Source: Lachnospiraceae bacterium (lineage in GTDB: Bacteria; Bacillota; Clostridia; Lachnospirales; Lachnospiraceae). From it: 44,736 bases of DNA. Shown one piece after another: positions 34,809 through 43,893 of this stretch. The notes beneath the pieces were generated by a model that saw only the letters and a program-made list of their open reading frames with translations, was not told the DNA's origin and made no database searches. Location: NCBI GenBank assembly GCA_024693845.1, contig JAILKJ010000024.1, positions 1 through 44,736 of the forward strand. Reading direction: 5' to 3'. The translations under genes and the position numbers were made by a program. How positions within the stretch are numbered: the first letter of the stretch is position 1; each line of letters opens with the position of its first letter.

Positions 34809-34827
34809 GAAATAATTCTGTGAAATT

Positions 34828-36540
34828 CTATAATCTGAAATGACCTACCTCATCAAAGAGTTCATCTGTTTTATCACGGCTTGCGTTAGCCTCCTGGCCG
34901 ATGCTGGACAGGTGGACGGAAAGATCCGTGATCTTGTCGCTTGCCTGGGAAACACCATCGGCGGATTCCGATACGGCGGTGTTTACGGAATTGGTGACAT
35001 CCCGGATCCTGCCGATATCGTCTGAAAGCTTCTGACTGATCTCATAGCAATCGCGGATGATGACATCGATCTTCTCGGCATTGCCACGATAGTTTTCGCT
35101 GGTAGCTACCAGATCCGTGTAACCCTTCATGGCGTTTTCGCGGATGAAGGTGATCATGGCCTCGGCGGCCTTGGCCAGCTCGTTTACGTCAGCGATCAGG
35201 TCGGTAGACAGAGACTGGATCTGGGAGGCGGCTCTTGCGGAATCCTGAGCCAGATTACCGATCTCGGAAGCAACAACCGCAAAACCTCTGCCCGCATCAC
35301 CTGCTCTGGCAGCCTCGATGCTGGCATTTAAGGACAGCAGATTGGTTTGCTGGGAAATATTCAGGATATCGTCGGTCAGGCCGTTGATCTGTTCCACTGC
35401 GCGGGAGCTCTCGATCCTGGAACGAACCTCCTCCTCAAGGGAGGTCATTTCCTGCTCGGCGCTCTGCTTTTCGGAGATAGCCTGCTCGCCCACTGTCTCA
35501 GCATCGGTACGCATGCTCTCGGTAAATTCATTACCGTCGCGGATGCGGGAGTGGATGGTATCGAAGCCTTCCGTCATTTCCTGCATCAGGCGATAGATCT
35601 GATCGATGGAGCCTGCGGTCTCGGACATGGCGGCGTTAAGCTCCTCCATGGCGGCGCTGATCTCATCCGAATCCTCGAAGGAGGAGGTCATGCTGCCGGC
35701 AATGGATTTGGCGGAAGTCTGGAGCTGCTCCGAATCCGCGGAGATATTTACAAGGATATCATGGATAAAAGTGAGCAGGGCATTGATATTGTTGCCGATC
35801 ACTTCGAACTCGTCACCGGAGCTGATCTCGATATGCTTCGTAAGGTCTCCGTCACCGTGGACCAGATCTACAACCTTGTCATTTAGAGTGGAAAAGCCGC
35901 GACGAAGCACGCTGCTGATGATAAAGAGGATCACGATACCGGCGGCAAGTACCGCTGCACAGACAACCAGGATCAGAACCAGAAGTTTATGTGTCTGTTC
36001 GTTCACCCAGTTCACCGACACATCTACTACGGCAAGAGCAACCACGTCCTGACCGTCATAGATGGGAGAAAAGGCACTGATATGGGTGCCCCATTCATCG
36101 GTGTAAGGGTCTGCGTTAACCGTGGTCTGACCGGCAAAGGCGTCCATTACCTCGGCATCGGTACTGCCGAATTCACTACCGATCTCGGCGGGTTCCTCGG
36201 GATCTGTATCCACCAGGAATACAGGTACGCCACTGTCATTTAAGTGGATCGTATAAACATATTCCACACCACTGTTATCCCGGAAATTGATAAGAGGTTC
36301 CACAGCTTTTTTGTAGATGTCGGTCTCTTCATCACCGACATTGATCTGCGGCAGCAGGGATCCGTCCACCGAAGCTGCACTGCAGCGGGCGATGTTCATG
36401 GCATTTTCCTTGATCTGGCTTACCAGAAGGTTCTCTGCTCTGTTGTACAGAAGGGATCCGATCAGAATGTCGGAGATGACAAGAAGTGCGATGACAGCCC
36501 AAAAGATCTTGGTTGCGATTCCGATTTTTCTTACTTTCAT
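34828..36540 (-). CDS. Methyl-accepting chemotaxis protein with extracellular Cache-type domain
   Basis: A 570-residue chemoreceptor. TM1 (about residues 10-32), an extracellular sensor (about 33-183, with [22 protein letters not shown] and [24 protein letters not shown], typical of a single Cache fold), TM2 (about 185-210), a HAMP-like stretch (about 215-265), and a coiled-coil signalling domain whose tip reads [30 protein letters not shown]. The C-terminus ([11 protein letters not shown]) has no CheR/CheB pentapeptide. No che genes are in the window. ATG 36540 has AAAGGAG 6 bases upstream. The ligand is unknown. Its own promoter is at 36609-36637. Confidence 0.93.
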   Translation of the reverse strand: MKVRKIGIATKIFWAVIALLVISDILIGSLLYNRAENLLVSQIKENAMNIARCSAASVDGSLLPQINVGDEETDIYKKAVEPLINFRDNSGVEYVYTIHLNDSGVPVFLVDTDPEEPAEIGSEFGSTDAEVMDAFAGQTTVNADPYTDEWGTHISAFSPIYDGQDVVALAVVDVSVNWVNEQTHKLLVLILVVCAAVLAAGIVILFIISSVLRRGFSTLNDKVVDLVHGDGDLTKHIEISSGDEFEVIGNNINALLTFIHDILVNISADSEQLQTSAKSIAGSMTSSFEDSDEISAAMEELNAAMSETAGSIDQIYRLMQEMTEGFDTIHSRIRDGNEFTESMRTDAETVGEQAISEKQSAEQEMTSLEEEVRSRIESSRAVEQINGLTDDILNISQQTNLLSLNASIEAARAGDAGRGFAVVASEIGNLAQDSARAASQIQSLSTDLIADVNELAKAAEAMITFIRENAMKGYTDLVATSENYRGNAEKIDVIIRDCYEISQKLSDDIGRIRDVTNSVNTAVSESADGVSQASDKITDLSVHLSSIGQEANASRDKTDELFDEVGHFRL

Positions 36541-36608
36541 GGCCGCTCCTTTCGATATTGCTGTTTTGATAAAAACTTTCTAAAAACATTGTGAAGAAAG
36601 ATGGAGAC

Positions 36609-36637
36609 ATTTTATCATAAAAGCTGTCTTTTCGCAA
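36609..36637 (-). promoter_or_regulatory. Putative promoter of the chemoreceptor
   Basis: The minus strand carries TTGCGA (36632-36637), 17-base spacer, and TAAAAT (36609-36614) preceded by an extended -10 TGA. Confidence 0.55.
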
Positions 36638-36670
36638 AGGAAAAAAAGAGTCTGCCGGGTGGGCAAATCA

Positions 36671-36699
36671 TTGTATGGGATGGTACGATATGATAGAAT
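36671..36699 (+). promoter_or_regulatory. Putative promoter of the LUD-domain gene
   Basis: TTGTAT (36671-36676), 17-base spacer, TAGAAT (36694-36699), about 75 bases before the ATG. Divergent from the chemoreceptor promoter. Confidence 0.35.
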
Positions 36700-36773
36700 G
36701 AAAGTCGGTGGGTGTCATGGAAATACTGCCGTGATAATGCCGCCGTGGGGATAAAACATAAGGAGGGTACGAA

Positions 36774-37403
36774 ATGAACGAAAACATCGTAAAACGCAAT
36801 AAGCTGCTGGCGCAGAAGGTCATCAAAGGGCTGGAATCCCGCAATATGACGGGATACTATGCCGAAAATGCCGATGAGGCGCTTTCCCTGGCACTTTCTC
36901 TGATACCGGAGGATGCTGTGGTGACCATGGGCGGGGGCATGAGCGTCCATGAGATCGGTCTTGCAGAGGCTCTTAAGAAGGGACCGCAGAATTTTGTGGA
37001 CAGAGACGCCTATGAGGACAAGAGAGAAGCGGCTCTTTTGGCTTATGATGCCGATGTGTATCTGGCAAGTGCAAATGCCATCACCCAGGATGGTGTTCTT
37101 GTAAACATAGACGGAAACTCCAACCGGGTATCCGCCATAGCCTTCGGACCGAAGAAAGTGTTGTTCATCGTGGGGATGAACAAGGTCTGCAGTGATGTGG
37201 ATGCGGCCATGAAGAGGGCACGGAACGTTGCAGCTCCCATTAACGCTCAGCGTTTCGGACTGGATACGCCCTGCAGCAAGACGGGTGCATGCTTTAACTG
37301 CAAATCACCGGATACGATCTGCTGTCAGTTCCTGGTGACACGTTATTCCAGACATAAGGACAGGATCCATGTGATCCTGGTGGGTGACAACCTGGGTTTC
37401 TAA
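36774..37403 (+). CDS. LUD-domain protein (lactate utilization protein-like)
   Basis: A 209-residue cytosolic LUD (DUF162) protein. The fold signature is seen as VVTMGGGMSVHEIGLAEAL, DVYLASANAITQDGVLVNIDGNSNRVSAIAFGP and VLFIVGMNKV. The C-terminal part has a cysteine cluster, CSKTGACFNCKSPDTICCQF (about residues 167-186), that could bind a metal or cluster. LutC and the LUD part of LutB belong to this fold, but LutA and LutB are not adjacent, so a role in lactate oxidation cannot be claimed; standalone LUD proteins are common in clostridia. ATG 36774 follows AAGGAGGGTACGA. It lies 43 bases before the GH120-like gene and may be co-transcribed with it. Confidence 0.88.
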   Translation: MNENIVKRNKLLAQKVIKGLESRNMTGYYAENADEALSLALSLIPEDAVVTMGGGMSVHEIGLAEALKKGPQNFVDRDAYEDKREAALLAYDADVYLASANAITQDGVLVNIDGNSNRVSAIAFGPKKVLFIVGMNKVCSDVDAAMKRARNVAAPINAQRFGLDTPCSKTGACFNCKSPDTICCQFLVTRYSRHKDRIHVILVGDNLGF

Positions 37404-37446
37404 AGAGCGGGATAATATTTTTATAAAAGAAAGAGAGGAAAAGTAA

Positions 37447-39441
37447 ATGAAATACTATGTGGATTGTAATGCAGCCGGAGCCGGCAAAGGAACAAAAGAG
37501 GAACCCTTTAGGACCATCAGTGAAGCGGCACGGATCGCGGTTCCCGGAGATGAGGTCCTTGTAGCTGACGGTATCTACCGTGAATATGTGGATCCCGTAA
37601 ATGCGGGAACAGAGGATGCACGTATTACCTATCGTGCCATGAACAGGCTGGGAGCTGTTATCACCGGCGCCGAGATAGTGGATAACTGGCAGGAGGTGGA
37701 GCCCTCCGTCTGGAAGGCTGAGATCGATAATAAGGTGTTCGGAAGCTATAATCCCTTCCGCACTCTGGTGACCGGAGACTGGTTCGACGGCGGTTTCACG
37801 GCACATACGGGAGATGTGTTTCTCAACGGCAAATCCATGTATGAGGTGACCTCCTATGAGGATGTGGTGCACCCGAAGGAGAATCTGTCCTCCTGGGATA
37901 AGGATTTTACCGTATATACTTGGTACGTTCCCAAGGAGGAGCAGGGGGATAAGACCGTGATCTATGCCAATTTCGGCAAGTACGATCCCGCTAAGGAATG
38001 TATAGAGGTTTCCGCAAGACAGAACTGCTTCTATCCCTCCAAAGAGGGAGTAGGGTACATCACCCTTGACGGTTTTAAGGTATGTCAGGCCGCAACCCAG
38101 TGGGCACCGCCCACCGCTTATCAGGACGGTATGGTGGGACCTCACTGGTCAAAGGGCTGGATCATCGAGAACTGCGAGATCTTTGAGTCCAAATGCAGCG
38201 GTATCTCCCTGGGCAAATACCTGCAGCCGGAGAATGACAATAAGTGGCTGAAGTGGAAATATAAGGACGGAACCCAGACGGAGCGTGACTGCATCTGCCA
38301 GGCCCAGCTGGAGGGATGGGTCAAGGAAAAGATCGGTTCTCATATCATCCGCAACAATGAGATCCATGACTGCGGACAAACCGGTATCGTAGGCCATCTG
38401 GGAGGCGTGTTCTCCCTGATCGAGAATAACCACATCCATCATATCAACAACAAGCAGAATCTGGCGGGTGCCGAGATCGGCGGCATCAAGATGCATGCGG
38501 CCATCGACTGCGTTTACAGGAACAATCACTTCCATCACTGCACCCGTGGTATGTGGCTTGACTGGCAGGCACAGGGAACCCGGGTGACAGGCAACCTGTT
38601 CCATGACAACACCTTGCCTTATGATTATCTTCTGAGAAAAGAGAACCTTGCCAATCTCGGCATCGGAGAGGATATCTTCATCGAGGTGAGCCACGGACCG
38701 ACTCTGGTGGATAACAACATCTTCCTTTCTGACAGGGCGATCAAACTTCCTACCCAGGGCGTAGCATTCGTGCACAACCTGTTTGCAGGATCCCTTACGG
38801 CAGTGGGCAGAGGGGTTGATAACGGTGCCAAGACCCTAAAGTCTCCCAGATATACGCCTTATCATCTGCGTCACAGAACGGAGATCGCAGGCTTTATGAC
38901 CATTCTCCACGGCGATATGCGTTTCTATAACAATGTATTCGTACAAAGGAAGATCCGGGATAAAATGCTGGAGCTCTGCAAGGATTTTGAGAACGATGAA
39001 TGGGATGACGGAAACATGGTAGCCGGAACCATTCCCTACACCGACTATATGACCAGTGAAGAGTGGGAGAAGGAGTTTGAGGGATACTGCGGTTACGGCA
39101 GCGATCCCAGCGACAGATACTATATCCCCCTTCCGGTATGGACCGGCGGGAATATCTTCTTCAACGGTGCAAAGCCCTGTGCCAAGGAAAAAGATTTCCA
39201 TGTGGATACGGAGCATGAGATCAGTCTTGAGCTGATCACCGAGGGTGATGACTGGAAGCTGGAGACAAACCTCTTTGAGTATCTGCCCGGTGACTGCGAT
39301 ATGATCACCACGGATACCCTGGGTATGGCCTTTGAGCCTGAGCAGAGATTCGAAGCGCCTGACGGAAGCGATATCGTATTTGATACCGATATCCGCGGCA
39401 ATAAACGAAGCGGTAAGATCTGCCCGGGCCCGATGGCGTAA
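37447..39441 (+). CDS. GH120-type beta-xylosidase (right-handed beta-helix), intracellular
   Basis: A 664-residue protein strongly resembling, from memory, Thermoanaerobacterium XylC of family GH120. Shared stretches include FRTISEAARIAVPGDEVLVADG, ATQWAPPTAYQDG, GPHWSKGWIIE, KEKIGSHIIRNN and CGQTGIVGHLGGVFS. The two catalytic acids are placed as in GH120: Asp372 (WLDWQAQGTR) and Glu413 (IFIEVSHGP). Here they are 41 residues apart rather than about 23, because of an insert PYDYLLRKENLANLGIGE between strands. No signal peptide is present, so it should cut imported xylo-oligosaccharides inside the cell. The start ATG 37447 follows AGAGAGGAAAAG. It ends before the shared terminator at 39488. Confidence 0.85.
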   Translation: MKYYVDCNAAGAGKGTKEEPFRTISEAARIAVPGDEVLVADGIYREYVDPVNAGTEDARITYRAMNRLGAVITGAEIVDNWQEVEPSVWKAEIDNKVFGSYNPFRTLVTGDWFDGGFTAHTGDVFLNGKSMYEVTSYEDVVHPKENLSSWDKDFTVYTWYVPKEEQGDKTVIYANFGKYDPAKECIEVSARQNCFYPSKEGVGYITLDGFKVCQAATQWAPPTAYQDGMVGPHWSKGWIIENCEIFESKCSGISLGKYLQPENDNKWLKWKYKDGTQTERDCICQAQLEGWVKEKIGSHIIRNNEIHDCGQTGIVGHLGGVFSLIENNHIHHINNKQNLAGAEIGGIKMHAAIDCVYRNNHFHHCTRGMWLDWQAQGTRVTGNLFHDNTLPYDYLLRKENLANLGIGEDIFIEVSHGPTLVDNNIFLSDRAIKLPTQGVAFVHNLFAGSLTAVGRGVDNGAKTLKSPRYTPYHLRHRTEIAGFMTILHGDMRFYNNVFVQRKIRDKMLELCKDFENDEWDDGNMVAGTIPYTDYMTSEEWEKEFEGYCGYGSDPSDRYYIPLPVWTGGNIFFNGAKPCAKEKDFHVDTEHEISLELITEGDDWKLETNLFEYLPGDCDMITTDTLGMAFEPEQRFEAPDGSDIVFDTDIRGNKRSGKICPGPMA

Positions 39442-39487
39442 GTCTGAAGCAATAAAAAAGCAACAAAATAAAAGCATCAAAACAGAA

Positions 39488-39514
39488 AGAAGGCTGCCAC
39501 GCAGGCAGCCTTCT
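39488..39514. terminator. Bidirectional terminator between the GH120 and GH16 genes
   Basis: AGAAGGCTGCC (39488-39498) and GGCAGCCTTCT (39504-39514) make an 11-base stem with a 5-base loop. GTTATTTC follows on plus; TTCTGTTTTG follows on minus. Confidence 0.85.
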
Positions 39515-39540
39515 GTTATTTCATATCTGCATCAGCAAGA

Positions 39541-40989
39541 TCAGGGAATCTGTTCGAGACGTACATTTCTGATATAGATGGTGGCAACGGATCCCTGGTT
39601 ACCCATGTTAAACTCTACGCGGCCGTTGTCATCGCTTTCCTGATCCATATCAAACTCAAATTCAAAGCTCTGCCAATCCGTCGTGAGATCGATGGGGGTG
39701 TCAGGGAAGTAGCGGATCCAGTCCACATCGGGAGCGGTTACCGCAGGCTTCATCTGGCGCTCCTCGTCGGCATAGGCTTCAAAGGAAAGCTTGTATTTTT
39801 TGCCCTTTTCCATGGGCATCTCAGGCTGAACCAGCTGGATGGAGTATTCCTCCGTTCCGAAATCCTCGGTGGAGATGATAATCATTCCGTCCCTGATCTC
39901 GGCAGAGCCTACACCGCCGTTCAGCTGCAGGAATTTCCAATCCACATCATCGGTAAGATCCTCTGCTTCCGCAAAATCCCAATTGTGCAGGTAGTTGCCG
40001 GTCTCATCGGCCTCACGCATAACAAGCTCATCCACGGGCTTTTCCACGTTCTCATCGTAGCTGTCCTTCTGGAAGATCCTGACATAATCGATCCTCATGG
40101 CGGCTCTTTCGTCAAAAACCGTGCTCTCATCCGGATCGCCGGGCCAGTCGCCGCCCACAGCCACATTCAGGATCACGTGGAAGGGCTGGTCAAAGGGAGC
40201 GGGGTAGGGCTTTTCCTCCTCGCCCTGAACCGCAGTGAACCAGTCGCTCGTTTCAAAATACTGCTCGCCGTCCACAAACCAGCGGATCACACCGGGTTCC
40301 CATTCGATGGCGAAGGTATGATAATCCTCTGAAAAAGAGCCGCTTGCAAGGGTGTAGCTTCCCTGGCGTTGCTTGTGGGGCTCACCGAAGTGGAGGGTTC
40401 CGTAGTTCATACTTGTGCTGTCTCCCAGGACCTCCATGATATCGATCTCACCGCATTTGGGCCACTGACCGTAATGCTCCTCTTCCTGGGGCATCATCCA
40501 GAAGGCGGGTAAAAAGCCCTTTCCTTCAGGTACCTTAAGGCGTGCTTCGAACCAGCCATATTTGTAATCATGCTTGTTCTGCGTGTTAACGCGGCCGGAA
40601 ATATAGGAGGCCTTACCGTTTTCATCCACGTTCTTAACGGGCTGGATCACCAGCTCTCCGTCCTTTACAAAGGCATATTCATCGCTGGGAATGTATTCCT
40701 GCAGCTCGTTGTTGACCCAGCCCACCTCGTGCTGCTCATAGTTCCAGTCATCCTCGGACAGCTTGTCACCGTTGAACTCATCATGCCAGACAAGGTGATA
40801 GTCGGCAGGCGCCTCGATGTCCTCCTCGGGCTCGGCCTCTTCGGTGATCTGCTCAGCGTCGGCGGCAGCAGACTCCTGAGGATCGGCCGGGGCAGTGGCG
40901 GGGGCATTTTTGCCGCAGCCGGTCAGAGAGGAAGCCACCAGCAGAAGGGTCAGCAGCACCGAAAGCGGGCATTTTTTCCTGATTGTCAT
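39541..40989 (-). CDS. GH16 beta-glucanase lipoprotein with C-terminal carbohydrate-binding domain
   Basis: A 482-residue surface lipoprotein. Signal peptide with lipobox LTGC (lipidated Cys25), an Ala/Glu-rich acidic linker (about 30-62), the GH16 catalytic domain (about 64-315) with the ExDxxE active site Glu181/Asp183/Glu186 (CGEIDIMEVLG), YISGRVNTQNK and WFVDGEQYF; and a CBM4/9-like beta domain (about 340-482, NWDFAEAEDL...IYIRNVRLEQI). The Trp-rich WPKCGEIDIMEVLG favours laminarinase (beta-1,3 or mixed-linkage glucan) over agarase-type GH16. ATG 40989 has AAAGGAG 8 bases upstream; the TTG at 41007 lies before that site. It is convergent with the GH120 gene. Confidence 0.93.
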   Translation of the reverse strand: MTIRKKCPLSVLLTLLLVASSLTGCGKNAPATAPADPQESAAADAEQITEEAEPEEDIEAPADYHLVWHDEFNGDKLSEDDWNYEQHEVGWVNNELQEYIPSDEYAFVKDGELVIQPVKNVDENGKASYISGRVNTQNKHDYKYGWFEARLKVPEGKGFLPAFWMMPQEEEHYGQWPKCGEIDIMEVLGDSTSMNYGTLHFGEPHKQRQGSYTLASGSFSEDYHTFAIEWEPGVIRWFVDGEQYFETSDWFTAVQGEEEKPYPAPFDQPFHVILNVAVGGDWPGDPDESTVFDERAAMRIDYVRIFQKDSYDENVEKPVDELVMREADETGNYLHNWDFAEAEDLTDDVDWKFLQLNGGVGSAEIRDGMIIISTEDFGTEEYSIQLVQPEMPMEKGKKYKLSFEAYADEERQMKPAVTAPDVDWIRYFPDTPIDLTTDWQSFEFEFDMDQESDDNGRVEFNMGNQGSVATIYIRNVRLEQIP

Positions 40990-41057
40990 ATCGTTGTCTC
41001 CTTTCAAGACTAAAAAGTCAGTTTATTCTATCACATTTCGTGGTAAAAATCTTCAAT

Positions 41058-41086
41058 TTGTGCTAAAATGTATATTGGTCTATACT
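41058..41086 (+). promoter_or_regulatory. Putative promoter of the GGDEF gene
   Basis: TTGTGC (41058-41063), 17-base spacer, TATACT (41081-41086). Confidence 0.5.
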
Positions 41087-41089
41087 TTT

Positions 41090-41125
41090 CTCCCGAAAGC
41101 GGCTGAATAGTCGCACATTTGGGAG
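41090..41125 (+). promoter_or_regulatory. Folded leader upstream of the GGDEF gene
   Basis: An outer stem CTCCC (41090-41094) with GGGAG (41121-41125) encloses an inner stem GCGGCT (41099-41104) with AGTCGC (41109-41114, one G-T pair) and a GAAT loop. GAAA and ACATTT form the internal loop. No T tract follows. It is not a recognised c-di-GMP riboswitch. Confidence 0.4.
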
Positions 41126-41149
41126 GGAAAACAGGGGGATATACCGAAG

Positions 41150-42484
41150 ATGGGAATGGAACAATCGGCACTTAGTCAGATCGCGACCACGCTGGCAAGA
41201 CATTTTGACAGTCTCTATTATGTTGAGATCGAAACGGGGCGTTACCTTGAGATCGTACCCCTGGAGATGTTTGACGGGCTGAAGGTCCCGAAAGAAGGGA
41301 AGGATTTTTTTGCGATGGCAACAACCATCGCTAAGAAATATGTGCATCCCGAGGATCTTCCGGGAATATTGCGGATGTATGATAAGGACGTGATCTTGGA
41401 ACATCTGAACAGAGAGAGGTCCTATTCCGGGATCTGCCGAATGATCTCCGGCGGGAAGATCTGGCATATCCGGCATATCGATGTCATCAGTGAGGATCAA
41501 AAGCATATCCTGTTCTGCCTTGAGTGTGTTGAGGAGGAGTTCAGACAAAGAGAGGAACAAAAGAGAAATCTCCAGTCTGCCGAGCGCATGGCAAGGAGAG
41601 ATGAGCTTACGGGGATCAAGAACAAAAATGCTTTTGTGGAGTATTCCCAGGATATGGATAGGCGGATCGGTGAAGGATGGGAGGATCTTTCCTTTGGTGT
41701 TGTTATGTGTGATATCAATGATCTGAAGCTGATCAATGATACCAGGGGACACAGCTTTGGGGATGAGACCATCCAGCGCGCCAGCCGGATGATATGTAAT
41801 GTTTTTAAGCACAGTCCGGTTTTCAGGATCGGAGGAGATGAATTTGTCGCCGTATTGACCGGCGGTGATCTTGAACAGAGAGAGCATCTGGTGCAGAAGC
41901 TTCAGGAGGAATCCGCTGCTAACGGGCGGACGCGTTCCGGCCCTGTGGTTGCCTGTGGCCTGGCGGTATATGACCGGGGGACGGATGTGGGATTTGATGC
42001 GGTATTTAAGCGTGCCGACAGACTGATGTACGAGAATAAGAACGATATCAAGTCCCGGAGTCTGGTGGATGGTTATCGGAACATGGAAGTGGTCTATAAA
42101 CCGATCCCGGATGAGAGGAAGCGCCTACTGGACGGATTGTTCGGAGCACTTTATACGGTGGCAGCAGGAAGCTATATCTATCTGAATGATATGCGCTACG
42201 ATTATTCCAGGTGGTCCCTTCCGCTGGTAGATGATTTCGGTTTGGAATCGGAATATATGTATCATGCCGACAAGATCTGGCAGAATTATATCCATCCTGA
42301 TGATGAGGAGGCCTACAAGGAGGCTGTGGAGGCAGTGATCAGTGGAAATAACCAGTTTAGACTATTTCTCTACCGGGCACGGATGGCGGACGGAACCTAT
42401 GCCGTTCTTTCCACCAGAGGATTTGTTTTAACTGACAGCAACGGGGAACCGGAATACTTCGGAGGTATCATGATCAGACACTGA
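41150..42484 (+). CDS. Diguanylate cyclase-like protein, PAS-GGDEF-PAS
   Basis: A 444-residue soluble protein. An N-terminal PAS-like region (about 10-135), a short coiled linker (130-150), a GGDEF domain (about 150-310) with DELTGIKNKNAF, and an intact active site GGDEF at 228-232 (FRIGGDEFVAV); then a second PAS_3-like region (about 325-444, YIHPDDEEAYKEAVEAV ... YFGGIMI) that ends the protein at once. The GGDEF makes cyclic di-GMP from two GTP. The inhibitory RxxD site five residues before GGDEF is absent (FKHS there). In relatives a further output domain often follows the last PAS, so this may be shortened. ATG 41150 has AGGGGG 11 bases upstream. The MATE gene begins 47 bases later. Confidence 0.88.
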   Translation: MGMEQSALSQIATTLARHFDSLYYVEIETGRYLEIVPLEMFDGLKVPKEGKDFFAMATTIAKKYVHPEDLPGILRMYDKDVILEHLNRERSYSGICRMISGGKIWHIRHIDVISEDQKHILFCLECVEEEFRQREEQKRNLQSAERMARRDELTGIKNKNAFVEYSQDMDRRIGEGWEDLSFGVVMCDINDLKLINDTRGHSFGDETIQRASRMICNVFKHSPVFRIGGDEFVAVLTGGDLEQREHLVQKLQEESAANGRTRSGPVVACGLAVYDRGTDVGFDAVFKRADRLMYENKNDIKSRSLVDGYRNMEVVYKPIPDERKRLLDGLFGALYTVAAGSYIYLNDMRYDYSRWSLPLVDDFGLESEYMYHADKIWQNYIHPDDEEAYKEAVEAVISGNNQFRLFLYRARMADGTYAVLSTRGFVLTDSNGEPEYFGGIMIRH

Positions 42485-42531
42485 CCGTTCTCTGTCGGAA
42501 AAAGTAAGCGGATGGCAACTGATAAGTTAGC

Positions 42532-43869
42532 ATGTTAGAAATGAAAAAATATATTAAAAGCATACTGGCCATCGCAGTACCGATCATGTTGTCCAACCTG
42601 ATCTCCCAGCTGCAGATGGTGATAGACAGGATCTTCATCGGAAGGCTGTCCATTGAAAGCATGAGTGCTGTGGGCAATGCCTCGACGCCAATCTGGACCT
42701 CCATGAATGTGATCTTTTCCCTTACCACTGGAGCTACCATCCTGGTAAGCCAGGCATACGGGGCCAAAGAGATCGATCGTGCCAAACAGATCCTGTCCTC
42801 GGTACTGAAATACAATAATGTGCTGGGTGTGGCGATGTTTTTGTTCTGGCTTATCTGTCCCCAGGTGGCATTTCGCCTGATGGGAGTGGATGAGAGCATC
42901 ATCGGGATGAGCGTGGAATACGCGAAGTTTTTTTCACCGATCTTCGTCCTGTCGGGGCTGGGTGCCTCCATCAGCTGCCTGTTGCAGGTCAGCCAGAAGA
43001 CCAAAATCATGGTGTGGTACGGAATATCCAGATCGCTGATCAACATTTTGCTGGACTACCTTTTGATCTTCGGTAATTTTGGATTCCCGGCCATGGGAGT
43101 GAAGGGTGCGGCGCTTGCCACCACCATCGCAGAGCTGATCGGTGATCTGATCGTTTTGCTCTATGTGCTGTTTACAAAGGATCTGCCCTTTCGGCCGTCC
43201 TTTGCAAGCATACTTCCGGCGAAGGCTTCCTATTACGGACAGACCGTCAAATACGGAGCACCTACGGCGCTGGAGGATTTTGCCTGGAATTTCGGGAATC
43301 TGTATCTGATCGTTATGCTGAACAAGATCTCCGTTACGGCTGCCGGGATCCATTCCATCATCTTCGGTGTGGAGCTGATCGCGGTGGTGCTGGTGGGATC
43401 CATGGGAACGGCGACCCTGACTCTTTCCGGATATGAGACCGGCAAAAAGAACGTCAGGGGCGTGTGGGACGTGGTCATGAGTGCTTCCTTTTTAAGCGCC
43501 GTGATCGCAATATTGAACCTGCTGCTCTTTGTGCTGATCCCCAGGCCGATCCTGAGCCTGTTCACAACGGATGAAAAAGTGCTTTTGGCAGCACCGGTGT
43601 ATCTGTTCATTGTGGGGCTTGATCTGTTTCCGAAAAGCGGAAACATCATTTTCGGCTCCGGCATCAGGGGATATGGAGAACCTAGCTGGATGCTGAAGAC
43701 CCAGCTTTTCGGAACGGCTTTTGTGGTCACCCTGAGCACGCTGATGGTCATGGTATTTCATATGGGGATCGTTGAGATCTTTTGTCTGGTGGTATGTGAC
43801 GAGACGGTGCGGTTCATCTTGAACAGCAGAAAACTCAGAAAAATACGCAAAGAGGCCGAACAAATATAA
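42532..43869 (+). CDS. MATE family efflux transporter
   Basis: A 445-residue multidrug and toxin extrusion type transporter with about 12 TM segments. It opens KYIKSILAIAVPIMLSNLISQLQMVIDRIFIG, the usual MATE TM1, and holds the expected repeats VSQAYGAKE (loop 2-3), FGNFGFPAMGVKGAALATTIAE and FGSGIRGYGEPSWM. It would export organic cations in exchange for Na+ or H+; the substrate is unknown. The start is ATG 42532 or ATG 42541; neither has a strong ribosome site, so expression may be low or coupled to the upstream GGDEF gene. No regulator gene is adjacent. Confidence 0.93.
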   Translation: MLEMKKYIKSILAIAVPIMLSNLISQLQMVIDRIFIGRLSIESMSAVGNASTPIWTSMNVIFSLTTGATILVSQAYGAKEIDRAKQILSSVLKYNNVLGVAMFLFWLICPQVAFRLMGVDESIIGMSVEYAKFFSPIFVLSGLGASISCLLQVSQKTKIMVWYGISRSLINILLDYLLIFGNFGFPAMGVKGAALATTIAELIGDLIVLLYVLFTKDLPFRPSFASILPAKASYYGQTVKYGAPTALEDFAWNFGNLYLIVMLNKISVTAAGIHSIIFGVELIAVVLVGSMGTATLTLSGYETGKKNVRGVWDVVMSASFLSAVIAILNLLLFVLIPRPILSLFTTDEKVLLAAPVYLFIVGLDLFPKSGNIIFGSGIRGYGEPSWMLKTQLFGTAFVVTLSTLMVMVFHMGIVEIFCLVVCDETVRFILNSRKLRKIRKEAEQI

Positions 43870-43893
43870 TTCATTTTAAAGGAGGGTTTGCAA

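Noticed and set aside
34806-34821. Terminator of the upstream chemoreceptor gene
   Set aside because: The stem is AT-rich, only 6 bases, and has no T tract on the minus strand; an operator role at the -35 is more plausible.
37447-39441. Pectate lyase-like beta-helix protein
   Set aside because: The long shared stretches and the WLDWQAQGTR and FIEVSHGP catalytic segments fit GH120; calcium-site motifs of pectate lyases are not seen.
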